Assembly (NCBI GenBank): GCA_029204225.1
Contig: CM055106.1
Span: 23,715,825-23,779,824, forward strand
Source of the DNA: Diphasiastrum complanatum
Lineage: Eukaryota; Streptophyta; Lycopodiopsida; Lycopodiales; Lycopodiaceae
Reading direction: 5' to 3'
DNA length: 64,000 nucleotides
Shown here piece by piece: positions 34,740-46,343 of the stretch. Made by a program: the position numbers and the translations under genes. The notes beneath the pieces are model-generated. The model ran no database searches and had not been told where the DNA came from. It saw only the letters and a program-made list of their open reading frames with translations. Position 1 is the first letter of the stretch, and every line of letters starts with the position of its first letter.

Positions 34740-36110
34740 ATCCACTGGAGCAGTTACGTTGCCAACAACAACATCAACAAGATCGACAGCCAAGGTCACA
34801 AGTCAAGTCTGAAAAAGACAAGGCTAAGAAGGCAAATGGGCAATCCAAAGCAACTCAATCAGAAGAAGTACCCCAGTCACAATGAAGATCCTTCAGAAAG
34901 GGAAACACAAGCATTGGGAAATCAGTCTCCTTGAACCGGCCTCTTTCCATACTTCTGCATGCATTCTCATACCTATTGTTCACACCATCTACCGATGTCA
35001 CCACCTCCACCCTACCTTCTATCTGTTTGTTTATCATCAGTTCACTGTTCTTCTAAGAAATCTCCATTTTTTTAATAAGTTTTACTGAAGTGGCTGAAAA
35101 GCATCTTGCAGAGACCAACTACCACTTACGTTGGTTGATCAGCCGAAAAAAGATCTAAGAAGCATGCGAAGCAGCTAGAGGAAATATCGAGAAAGATCCA
35201 AAAAGCTAAGGAGGAAAGGACAAAACTTAAGCAGCAGTTAAGTCAGATCGATCTTGATCGAAAAAAACTCTCTGGAGCAATGGTAGTTGGATCCCCTCCT
35301 ATGAAGCCCAAAGAGATCCAAAAGTAATGGATCAAAAGAAAGAGCTGCAGAAAAAGAAAAATGAAGACAACTGTGAACCTGCAAAATAAAGCGAGTTCCT
35401 CACCTAGCAAATGGTGGTCAAAGCTTGACATTGCAAGGGTCCAAGGCTGCAACTATAGAAATATCAGTACCTTCACCTTGCCACCAAGTCTTCATCATGT
35501 TTCCTTACCATTACCAGATCGTCCACCCAAATCTGATCCTACCACCAATTTTGATGAGTCCATCCCCTTGAGACTGATAATCAAAGTTTGTGCAACCTGC
35601 AAATCAAAGGTTTCCTTGAGACTAGAACCTCAACTAAGAGAAGAACCACAGAAACACCTAGAAGCAAATGGAGGATACAGACCTCCCATAAGTTAGGGTC
35701 TGCCAAGGAACTAGAGATGAAACCGTCAATGGCATATACAAGTGATAAAAGCAAGAGACACCAGGAAAGCACTCGAGCATGCAAGTTGTGAAGCTGTTGG
35801 GAGCTCTCCAATTTTGAGAATGTCAACCACTTGCAGCAATAAAATATTCTGACAAATTGCGGCATATTGCGAAAAGCAATTTTTTGATAAAGACTGGCAA
35901 CAATAAGAACTTGGTTTTACGCAAGCAACCGAGGATCTACGCTCTTCCAAGTGACGATCAAAGACGCCAATACGGAAGCGGAGCGACATGCTCAAATATG
36001 AGTTGTAGTGGGTCCTGCAACACATTAGGGGTGGAAAAACTGTTGGATGATTCTGACGAATCCCCAAGATACTTGGACAGAGCCACTCAAGAGCACCTCT
36101 CACCTTAGAC
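34740..36110 (+). pseudogene. Degenerate coding-like region, unrecognised
   Basis: Plus-strand frames broken by stops but with coding-like composition: a Lys/Glu/Gln-rich heptad-like coiled coil at about 35150-35280 (KKHAKQLEEISRKIQKAKEE), a Pro/Ser/Leu stretch at 35480-35570 and an acidic end at 35920-36105 (ALPSDDQRRQYG, LLDDSDESPRYLDRATQEHL). I do not recognise the protein. It might be a gag-like or additional ORF of a gypsy element, since promoter-like DNA (TTATTTAAAAG near 36410) follows, but no catalytic domain is adjacent. Confidence 0.35.
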
Positions 36111-37234
36111 TGAGGAGGTCTTTGAGAAGACGAGACTAACGAAGACTAAGAGCCGAGTATGAGAGCCAAGAAATGCTAGTTAGTAATGACAAGCAAGAAT
36201 TGTATAAGCCTCATGGTGAATCCCGGAAGATGGAATGACCATGTAGGAACTAGTATTTCTAGGCAAATGTAATAAATGCAAGTAGACCCCTCTTAAAGAA
36301 AGTAGAGTGAGCCCTTTTGATGGTGACCACTAGTGGAGAGCATTATTCCACTTGTAATTTGTGAAATGTGGAAATTCCATTAGGATGCCACCTAAGGAGC
36401 TCTCTTGCTTATTTAAAAGACTCCTTGTTTGTGAAGAGGAGCTTTTTGTGTATTGTATCAACTCAATGCTGAAATGAGAAGATCTTCCATGAGTTTTGAT
36501 GCATTCTTGAGCTCTTTGGCATTCTTGTTTATTGATTGATGCATTAATGATCTTGCCCTTCCATTCTCTTTGTGTGTGGTTGTGGATTGTAGTTGTGGAT
36601 TAGATTTCATGTTTTTCCTAGAATGGATTAGTTTTCATTTCTTGTTTGTGGATTAATGTAGAAATCAGCATTCAAGTAAACTAAATAGGCTAGAAATGTC
36701 GTGAAGATTCTGCATATTCTTGACATTCTAGTTCTTGACGTTCTTGGGATGTCCAAGAATCAAAAGACTGGTTGGTTTCTTGATTCTTGGACCTCTAAAA
36801 TGTTGTATATTAATTTCTTGTTTCAGCTTTGTGGATTAATCTAGGTGTAGATCAGTTTTAGTAATATGTAGGATCTGATTCAATTTGTTTTTAGAGTAGG
36901 TAGCTGTAGAAACTATTGAATGTTCAATTGGGCTGCATGCTGATTTGTAAATGAATGTTCACGGCTTGCATCTCTATTTGAGTGTGAGTGTTTTCAAGAG
37001 AGAATGACCTTGAGTTGTCCTCTAACAAGTTGGACAAAATACTACAAAGATAATCAGTCAATTTTTGTCTGGCCTGGGCATTATAACAAATAAGAAATAG
37101 CCAATTAATGCCCAAACGAGCTTGGTAACAAGCAGAGATAGTTTTGAAACTAAGTAGAAACAAAGAAGCAGTAAACAGGTCCTCTGAAACAGATGATCTA
37201 TCAACAAAAACTTTGGACCAAATTTGCAAAGTCA
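36111..37234. other. Unassigned; possible LTR-like region
   Basis: AT-rich. Around 36410-36440 TTATTTAAAAGACTCC followed by a short GC-richer segment resembles a retroelement promoter (TATA-like box and start), but no LTR ends or second copy were found. Repeated TTCTTGG and GTGGATTAAT words occur at 36600-36840. Confidence 0.3.
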
Positions 37235-37705
37235 TCTCCTAGACCATTAAGGACAATTTGTACAAGCTCTCCATCACGAATCTTCTCTCCAATGGAAGCC
37301 AACTCCCTATTTAGAGACTTGATTCTGAGTACATAATCCTGTGCACTCTCTCCACTTCTCTTCATGCTTAGCAAAATCTAATTACTATGCATGAGTAACT
37401 CTTGAAGTGTTACTAGATTCATAGATTGATTTTAAAGACTCCCAAGCCTCTTTAGAACTAGTACATGCTGATACTTCTCTCAACAAATCATTTCTCACAT
37501 TCATCTTCACACAATGAAGTGCAAGCCTAGATCTCTTCTTGGATCTAGCTAACTCTTATGCACCTAGAGGTTCATCTTCATCTTCAATCAAGAACTCATA
37601 GAGGTTTTGGAGCACCAAGAGTGACTCCATCCTAACCTTCCAAATAGCATAATTTGTAGAATTCAATCCTCACTAGTTTCTAGAAGGTATGCTCCAGCAG
37701 ATACC
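37235..37705 (-). pseudogene. Copia gag relic, family A/B type
   Basis: Minus strand from about 37705 (MVSAGAYLLETSE) with multiple stops. Readable islands are LGLHCVKMNVRNDLLREVSACTS and KEAWESLKSIYESSNTSR, aligning to element A residues 60-103. Later residues are shifted. The leader, primer-binding site and LTR lie to the right, so this is the 5' end of an element whose remainder is missing. Confidence 0.8.
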
Positions 37706-37779
37706 ATCTTACTAGTGAATTCTACACACAAGAAACAAATTTGATTTGACGTGAAACTCACAAAGGTTTCACACTTTCA

Positions 37780-38075
37780 GTGTTTCACTCAAATTTGCAA
37801 ATGGAATTATAATCACAGTTCTATCACTCCCTCACAAAGCTGGAATGAAGATAAGATGAAGTGAAAACTACTTTCAAACAAATCTTGCCAAGAAATGGAT
37901 TTGATTGTCTCTAGAAACTCACTCAGGTCTCTCTCTTGTAGTGTTTCACTCAAATTAGATTTCTAATCCAAAAAATGGACTTATAATCTCAGTTCTAGAA
38001 CTCTTTCACAAAGTTGGAATGAAGATAAGATGATGTGCAATCTACTTACAATCAAATCTTGCCAATTTTGGCTAT
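37780..38075 (-). repeat. Diverged tandem duplication in copia leader
   Basis: Two units share GTTTCACTCAAAT, ATAATC-CAGTTCTA, CACAAAG-TGGAATGAAGATAAG and AATCTTGCCA; units begin near 37780 and 37940. Confidence 0.6.
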
Positions 38076-38384
38076 TTTTGGACAATAGAATGACTCTATC
38101 TCTCTCTATCTCCTTGATGTACTTTCAAGACCCATTTTCCACTTTAATAGGGCTTGAATTCAGCCTAGATTAATTAGTTCTCATGAAACAAATCCAAAAA
38201 TAAATAATGGCAAGTGATCTTGGTAGCTTATCCTAGGAATTTGCACTAAAAATTACATCAAACTGACTCCAAATGAAATTTTAATGATCCAATGAATACA
38301 GGGGTTTGAATGCTGGTTCAGAGTTTCCCACACGTGTGAAAAGTATGGATTTTGATCTTGAAAAAGTTTGGGATCAAATCCCCT

Positions 38385-38492
38385 CACCAAATCCTGAATA
38401 CCAGCTCGCTCTTCCAATACTAGCTTTTTGGACCAACTCACCAAATCCTGAATACCAGCTCGCCCTTCGAATACTAGCTTTTTGGACCAAAA
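38385..38492. repeat. Two 54-bp tandem repeats
   Basis: CACCAAATCCTGAATACCAG starts at 38385 and again at 38439; the units differ at only a few bases. It lies in the copia leader beside the primer-binding site. Confidence 0.9.
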
Positions 38493-38543
38493 ACCTGCTA
38501 AAACTGGATTAGAGTTGAACAATGATCAAAGATCTTGTACTTG

Positions 38544-38555
38544 GCTCTGATACCA
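38544..38555 (-). other. Primer-binding site (initiator tRNA-Met)
   Basis: GCTCTGATACCA on the plus strand, adjacent to the LTR edge at 38556. Confidence 0.88.
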
Positions 38556-39230
38556 TGTTAAAGTACACTACTTTGGGGACCAAAAATGGATCTTAAAAGT
38601 TCCACAAGAGTTATTATGTGCTTGCTTATCAATCTATCAGAAAACTAGTTACCAAAAACTTGATCTAGATTGGCAGGTTCACAAACAACAAGCATTGATA
38701 ATGAAAATACAGATCATTGACATAAATCCGAGTTGGCATGTGTGTACTACAGGCTGAAGTACGGCCTAAAAGCTGAGTTTGAATTGTTCAAAGTGTTGGC
38801 TTCATTTGGATCATCAAAAACCAATGTACATGAGAGTAGAAACTCATGTCACCAATGTCTCCCAAAAATATTCTATCTTCTCACTATGGAGAGATGAAGC
38901 TCACTTTCTTTGCAAACTTATGTGAAAATCCAGCGTGTAATAAGGAAGTAGACTCAACTTTCTTGCCCTAATTTGTAACCTAAGTCTATTCCTAGAGTTA
39001 TGCCAAGTATATACATGGTTGGTCAAAATCTCACCACAATTTTAGGTGTAGGTCCTATAATCTAGGAAGCACTACCAAATGGACCTGACCAACTCTCTAA
39101 ATTCGACCTAGCCTCTATAAGGAGTGGGTGTCACGTGGCATCTTGGCCTTCCATGTGTGGAACCCAATTATATACAATATTTACAAAGTTCTACATGGCT
39201 AGATTTGCCAAAATAGGCTATTTTTCACAT
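38556..39230 (-). repeat. Copia 5' LTR, B-related
   Basis: 675 bp, plus-strand TGTTAAAGTACAC...TTTTTCACA. The inner end resembles family B (TTGG-GACC, ATTGGATC/ATGGATC, CCACAAGAG). The outer end breaks gypsy integrase coding sequence at TAGTTGGCCTGC. The partner 3' LTR is not in view. Confidence 0.7.
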
Positions 39231-40300
39231 AGTTGGCCTGCTATTAAGGTATAAGGAGCATATCTTGAAATTAATTTTTGTTACTCAATCTTGTTCATCC
39301 CCTGAGGTGTTAATTTCGTCATAAAATATTTTGTAGCATTACTTGACCACTCAAGTATCGCGTTTGCTAGAAAAAAGATTGCATGTGGCAATTCATCTAG
39401 TGCCCCCTTAGTAGGTAGTACATTATGGATCCTAGATAATGTTGCTTGCCTTCGTGCACTATGATTTGGAATTGGAATTTTTGTAGCAACAACTACCATT
39501 TGGTGATGCCCCCAATGGTACATGGTTGGTTGACAAGATATAAAAGGGCTTGATGATCAACAAAAACTGCAAAGGGATTGGCAAGTAGGTAGTGACGATA
39601 CTTCTTGACACTATACCATGGCTAGAGCCTCTTGCTCATCAATGGTGGTATAATTGATCTCAACTTGTGTAGATTATTGACTGGAAAAGTACACAGGGTC
39701 ATTTTTTAAAAATTCGCCGATTGAGTTAAGACACTACCAATGACATATTATTTGAATGCATCTGTATGAATGTGGAATTCAATGGTCCAACCAGAAGATC
39801 TAAGGATTGGAGCTGACACTAATGTTCACTTTAGTTTTTGAAAAGCCTTGGTGGTTGGTGGTGTCCACTTGAGTGTAGTTTTAAGTTTATAGATTGGCTT
39901 GAATAACTTAGCAAAATACAATACAAATCTTTGATAATAATTGCAATGCCCATGAACTCTAAGATCTAATGTACTATTCCCAGTTTGGGCAAGCAAATTA
40001 TCACCTTGATTTTGTTCCAATCAATAGCTATGTCATATTGTGAGATAACATGTCATAGCACTATATTGTGCAAGACAAATATCTAGCATTTTTCAGTGTT
40101 AAGTGATATGCCATATAGTTGATATTGGATTAGCACTTGTTTCAAACAATGCAAGTGCTTTGGCTCATAAAGAGTACACACGTAGGTTGTCTAAGAAAAT
40201 TTCAAGGAACTTCTGGAGATGATTTTTGAAGGCATAACAACTCATATCCCTTTGAAAAATATTTGGTGCATCACACAATCCAATGACATTACTTTGTAGG
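39231..40300 (-). pseudogene. Gypsy RT-RNase H-integrase start relic
   Basis: Minus strand: 40020-39826 carries the end of RT (HCNYYQRFVLYFAKLFKPIYKL, KWTPPTTKAFQKLK); 39790-39540 carries RNase H (HTDAF.YVIGSVLTQ, YLLANPFAVFVDHQALLYLVNQP); 39523-39240 leads into integrase (LISRYAPYTLIAGQL), with frameshifts between. The uninterrupted sequence ACCACTCAAGTATC at 39340-39357 is the empty version of the site occupied by copia LTRs at 25362, 32191 and 63640. RT motifs upstream of the thumb are not readable. Confidence 0.75.
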
Positions 40301-40310
40301 CATAGGTATC

Positions 40311-40462
<152 letters not shown>

Positions 40463-41210
40463 GTATCCTCCAACTAAAGAGGTGCCGGTTTCATGGCACC
40501 TGCCTGCATTTGTCGTGGAAGAGAGCTATCAACACGTTTATTGATGGTGATGAGCTACTTCAGGAAAAGCATGGATAGAGATCGCTTACGTAAAACCTGA
40601 GGCTTTTTGGATGAGATGGTGAGTAGCAAGAACTTGGACTTGCCAAAGTTTCAATAATACGCATAAGGATCTAGTGGCCATTCCTAGTAACCTTGTTCAT
40701 CGACAAATGGGTAGTGAACACATCCATCAGAGGATCCAAAGGTATGATAGTGATCCTCGTAGATTGACGCTACTTCTCCAAATGTCATAGACTCTCTACT
40801 TTGTTTATCCAAGCATATTGGTATGCTTGAACCTGAAGACTTTCCTTAGTAGTCAATCTTACCAATTGAGGACAAGGCGTTGACGTTATAGGCGTTGGTT
40901 CTTGTTGTACAATTGACATTTTTGGGCATGAGTTCCCTGGATTTGGCCTTTGAAGTATTGTTATAATCAAATTTGGCATTGGTTTGTGGGTCTGCTGCAT
41001 TGTCGAACAGACATGCTTTGGTTGAATCTTGCCCTTCGGAGGGCAATCATCAACCTTAGTCTTTCCCTTGTCATTGCACTTCCCATTTGAAGACAGCGTG
41101 ATTGTACTTTTCCTTGGATCTTGTGCTGAACTATCTTTGCGTACTTTGGAATTTTTGTCAGATTGTCTTCTTCCTCACTCGTTTCACAACTCGATGGCAT
41201 TAGGATTTTT

Positions 41211-41214
<4 letters not shown>
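40463..41214 (-). pseudogene. Gypsy internal remnant between LTRs G2 and G1
   Basis: 752 bp between two minus-strand LTRs. The right part reads MPSSCETSEEEDNLTKIPKY without a recognised domain; the left part (about 40590-40470) has a short reading INKRVDSSLPRQMQAGAMKPAPL whose position and pattern resemble the end of the additional ORF at 48500-48560. It lacks gag knuckle, RT and integrase, so it is an internally deleted derivative. Confidence 0.45.
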
Positions 41215-41308
<94 letters not shown>

Positions 41309-42513
41309 TCAGAAGTGAACCCGCAGAGTTTTATTAACAAGGAGATAGAAGATACAATACAAAGAAAATGGCTACCTTTTATAGATTTAAGAGGTGAGCC
41401 TCCCTTCACTCTAATTGGCCACTTCATTGGGGCAAGGTTTCTAATCCATAACACAAATCTAATCTAATGGTGCTAAGAAAGTACAAGAGGAATTTACTTG
41501 TATCATGTGACTTCTACTTTGGACCCTTTTAGTTTTTTATTGGCAACTTGACTTAGGGCCTCTAATGTCATTTTAGAGTTTTAGGCCCCAAGTCATCATT
41601 CCTATGAATTACAACTTGCTACTTGTTCTCATTGGGTTGGGCTTGCACACGCAGGATGCCAGTGCTCTCGCACTTATTACTCTACTTGTACAGTGTATTG
41701 TACAAGGGCCCACTTGGTAAGGCTTGGCCAACAGTACTTTAGTGGTGTATGTTGGAGAGAGAATCAGAGAGTATTAACGAAGAGGTCGAGTATTGGACGA
41801 CTGAGTCCTGGCGAAAGGTGAGTAGATGAGAGTGTATGTAAATTAGCATCAGAAGCTTATCAGCAAGATAGATGAAGTAGATGCCCTGTGCATTGATTCT
41901 TTATCATCGGTAATAAGGTTTCATTCCTTTACAGATTGAATAAGATTTGTAGGGCATGCGGTTTTGTTCGCTATTGTCTTGTGCTCTACCGCATTATTGA
42001 CATGTATACTTGATATACTTAATCTGATACAGTTCATTGTTCTGTGTTCAAATCTATGTTAATATTGCTATGCTTATTATTCATTCTGTCTGATCTTTCT
42101 AGTTGTTCTTTCTGGTAATAGATGACTAACATTCAGTCTTGTCTTTCGCAAATCTTTCGTGACTAATTAACAGTCGAGCACAGTCTAGCTTTTCGTGAAT
42201 CATTTGCAACACATAATTTGTCTTGCTATTCATGACAAATTATTCTTCTGGCACTTCATTTATTATATTTGGCTGCATAATCCAGAATAACCGTGATTTC
42301 CATTACTAAAGTTCTGTTCATTTTGATAGGCGTAGTCATGCTGTCGGAGAGAGTCGTATAGCTCGTTCCGCTGCGCACAAATACTTTCTGTTCGAGTTTG
42401 TTTCTCGTTCATGTTTGTCTTACCCCTTTGAGCAAATTTTTCGTTTCTAACATACGACACCTTTCTCAACTCTCATTCATCTCCCCCTCTCTCCAACGCG
42501 TAGGCGCCCAACA
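41215..42513 (-). repeat. Gypsy LTR G2 with GA tract and nested solo LTR
   Basis: 91-bp GA tract (41215-41305), then AGAAGTGAACCCGCAGAG... parallel to G3, up to CTTGGCCAACAGTACTTTAGTGG, where a 748-bp copia LTR is inserted; the last bases GTAGGCGCCCAACA follow the insertion. Confidence 0.75.
41750..42497 (+). repeat. Solo copia LTR, family C type
   Basis: TGTTGGAGAGAG at the left and CTCTCTCCAAC at the right form inverted ends. Flanks GTGTA (41745-41749) and GCGTA (42498-42502) differ by one C/T and look like a target duplication inside gypsy LTR G2. Internal blocks (GGGCATGCGGTTTTGTTCGC, TGTCTTGTGCTC) match the reverse complement of 27540-27600. No internal coding region, so it is a solo LTR. 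Confidence 0.7.
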
Positions 42514-43150
<637 letters not shown>

Positions 43151-43159
43151 TTACTCTAC

Positions 43160-43990
43160 GCGTATCCCTTCACTACAATCTTGACTTGTGTTTTGCGAGA
43201 GTTTCATCAACATTGTATTATTCATCATGTATACTCATTTATTACCAATGGGTTTATTGTCCTTTGGAAGATCCACTATCTCCCAAGTGTTATGGCATTT
43301 GATGGAATCAATCTCCTGTTGCATTACTTTTGCCAAATCTCTTTATCCTTTTCCTCCTCAAAGCAAAATGATTCAATAGATAGGATGATGTTGCTCATGA
43401 GTGCAACATTAACTTGAAACCTATCAAGGTCTACCTTCTCCATCATGGAGCGTTGTAGCTCTCCCTCTTTGCTAGACTTGGCAACCTTGCCCTCATCATC
43501 CATGAGCTTTGTATACCATTTAGGTAGCTTACATTGAGGCCATCCACTATGAGCTAAATAAGTGTCCCAACGCACATCCTTTTTATTCCTCTTGTGACTT
43601 GCAACTTTGTTCTTTTCTGATCCAATTTCTACTCCATCTTGTCTCCACAATTGGAATAGTGCCACAACCTTCATCTTTGGTTTGATGATCAACCTGTGGT
43701 GATGTCATTACTTGATTCTCATTGAGCAACTTGGATAGCTCACCACTATCCTTCTCATGATCACCAAACCTATGGATTTCATCAAAAATGACATCAAGAC
43801 TTATGTGCATGTGTCATCCAAGTGGATCATAGCAGATATATCCCTTGGTTTGTTTAGCACACCCTATTAAGATACACTTCAAGGCTTTCATTTGCATTTT
43901 GCTCCTTTCACTCTTGAGTATGTGGACATAAAGCCCCGGATTGTTCAATAGAAGATAAGTCCTTATCAAACTTCCTATCCTTACCATCAA
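43160..43990 (-). pseudogene. Copia integrase C-terminus and linker relic
   Basis: Minus strand: 44000-43814 holds the integrase C-terminus (KALKCILIGCAKQTKGYICYD), followed after a stop by HISLDVIFDEI; 43692-43324 is the linker (GELQRSMMEK, KLPKWYTKLMDDEGK), then a shifted reading MQQEIDSIKCHNTWEIVDLPKD, the start of the RT domain, up to about 43210. The rest of pol is missing. It resembles the E5 lineage (ELQRS-type linker) rather than element A. Confidence 0.75.
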
Positions 43991-44900
43991 GGGGCACCCA
44001 ACGCGGCACCAAGGTATGGCGCACCAAATCAACCACAACGTATGGCCTTACCTACTCCAGTAGGACTAGCCAATCAACAAATGGCCCATGTAAACCTGAG
44101 AACAGTAGAACCAGAGATGCAAATGCCAGCTCAACCTGAGCAACAGTAATGGTATGGACCAGATGAACCATTTATGGATCCTGCCATAAATGAACATGTT
44201 GCAGCCTATGTAGCTCAAACTCAGCAACAAGGCGGAAGAAACTACGACTGTTACAAATGCGGCGAAGGACACAAAATTGCAGAATGTCCCAACAAGGGAC
44301 AATATACATCCTTCTGCCAAGAATACGGTTATGGACACTGTTACAAGAATTGTCCATTTAAACCTGGAATCAATGCACCTCTTAACCTCATTGCCATACA
44401 GCAACCAGCAGTTCCAGCAAGGATGCCATCGGAAGGATGACAATTCCACGCTCCTATGTTAGCTGTTACGCGAGCAATAGAAGATGAAGGAAGTGGCTCC
44501 CTCACCACCACCACTGGTCACTAACGACCATCCCTCAACTTCACTGCCATATCCGAATGTGAGGGCAGAAAGAAGACAGTACCAAAAAATAAGACACTGG
44601 GTACAGAAAGCACAAGCGGAGGAAAAAGAGCAAGAAAGAGATAATCCTGCAGAACCTCCAGTTGGCGTCGAACAAGAACTGCAAATAGGCCCACCACTGC
44701 GCACTGATCAGAATGATCGGTTGCATGAACATGAACCACCTTTTCACATGGTAGAGCCTGAGGAACCACGCACTAAAAGGCTCACACTTTTATTGTCAAG
44801 CCGTGTTAGTTTACCACTCGGAGAACTACTGCGGATTGCACCACAAGTGGAAAGCCTTCTAGCTGAATGGGCCAAAGTGGATGCCAGTAGAGTTTTTAGT
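43991..44900 (+). pseudogene. Gypsy gag C-terminus to pre-protease (plus strand)
   Basis: Plus-strand frame from about 43991 with a Pro/Gln/Ala-rich stretch (ending PAQPEQQ, then TAA), then two knuckles: CYKCGEGHKIAEC and CQEYGYGHCYKNC (second Cys now Tyr). Both have three, not four, residues between the second Cys position and His. Next comes MLAVTRAIED, similar to the AVTRAQ-type motif that precedes gypsy protease, then a frameshift to 44484, a charged segment, and SLPLGELLRIAPQVESLL, the conserved block just before gypsy protease. The protease catalytic motif, RT and RNase H are deleted; integrase C-terminus follows at once. Confidence 0.75.
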
Positions 44901-45254
44901 TCCTTCATTAAGGATTGCCACCACGCAACGTCTTAATGAGTCCAAATCTCTACAACTATGCCATGAAGCTCTGCATAAACTCTGTGAAACACTCTTACTA
45001 GCTGTGCATGCACTGCAGCTGAAAAGAAAAGACGCAAGGCATGGCATGATCGTAGGTTAGAAAAGAAGGATCTTCGCTCCGAAGATTTGGTCCTGATGTA
45101 TAAAACCAAGGCGATCAAGGGAAAGTTAAAATTCATAGGCGAAGGTCCTTATAGGATCAAGGAAATTCTTAATCATGGAGCCATGAATTTGAAAAAACTA
45201 GATGGGACACCATTCGATACACCCATCAATGGTAGCCGGTTGCACAAATACTAG
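44901..45254 (+). pseudogene. Gypsy integrase C-terminal relic
   Basis: Begins as IATTQRLNESKSLQLCHEAL, shifts frame near 45010 and continues KRRKAWHDRRLEKKDLRSEDL, GEGPYRIKEIL, KLDGTPFDTPINGSRLHKY and stop at 45252-45254. This is the typical plant gypsy integrase C-terminus (RRKxWHD...GPYxV...GxxFxVNGxRLKxY). No chromodomain follows. Catalytic core missing by internal deletion. Confidence 0.8.
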
Positions 45255-46343
45255 CCACCGTAGTAAGATAGATCCAGATTGGCGATGGCATGTTACGAAA
45301 AGCTACTCAACTAAACCATCACCGCTAGATCTAAGAAGGTCAAATCAAATCAAGCTAGATCCAACCAGATTCAGTCAGATCTGGGAAGATCGGGAAAATC
45401 CATCAGAATTCAAGAAGGATCCAGATCTAGATAGGATCCAGAAGGAAGCAGATCATCAGACTGACTGATGGATCTACTACCAAGTATCTATCAGAACTTC
45501 CAAAGAACCACCAATAGTCAGATCAAGCATGGATGAAGCTGATTACCAGTTTACAAAGGCTAAAAATCAGAACATCTCAAGATCTCATCTAAAAACACTC
45601 TGAAAGAGCACTTTTTTCATGATTTTTTGAGATCTCCTGAAAGATAGCTCTTGAAACTTGGACAGTCACCATATCTAACCCAAATGCATCCATGAACATC
45701 TCTGCGAGAGTTCTTGATGGAGGAATCATCATCTTTTAGTGTATGCGAGAGTTCCCAGAAGCTGAATTTTCAGAACCCTCATAGAGCCTCAAGATCATCT
45801 TACCAACCCTCGCAAGGTGCCTAAATGGAATCAGAGCAGTAAAACTAGCCTGCCTACATGGTCTGATCTTGAAAATCCAATCATAGGAACAAGTTGTGCG
45901 AGAGATCACTTCCTGTGAGAGTTGAACCCTTGCAGACAGCCTGAACCCTCGCAGAACCTTCACATAGCAGTCAAATCACCTTCGGAACTCTCGCAGAATT
46001 TTGTGAAGAAGGTGTCTGCCAAAATTTGGGTGGAACTGAGCAAGGAAAAGTGGATTTCGCCTAATATGCACTCTAAATTCTGCTATATAAGGGTTGAATT
46101 CGAGTCATTTGTCACCTTTGCTAGCGAAGCTTTGTCGAAATTTACACTGAAATTACCAAGTTCTCCATTTGCGATCAAACTTTCTACCAGCTATCATCTG
46201 ATCATACTGAACACCGATTTGCACTCTGAACTACACTTCTTGTCATCAAACACTCGTTATTCACAGTTTTCTGTCACTTCCACACCTTTTTTCATTTTCA
46301 ACCATTTTTCCTATTTTTCTGACCTCTAATCATCACTGCTAAT
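45255..46343 (+). other. Gypsy spacer with GCGAGAGTTC motif cluster
   Basis: Region between integrase and the additional ORF. About nine copies of GCGAGAGTTC or its complement GAACTCTCGC, some degenerate, lie at 45702-45995. GATC-containing words (AGATC, GGATCC) are frequent at 45265-45470. Confidence 0.5.

Noticed and set aside
36400-36440. Host gene promoter
   Set aside because: The TATA-like word is not followed by a recognisable host coding region; a decayed retroelement promoter is equally likely.
44174-44440. CCHC frame as a host zinc-finger protein
   Set aside because: It is followed by gypsy pre-protease and integrase C-terminal sequence in the same orientation, so retroelement gag explains it better.
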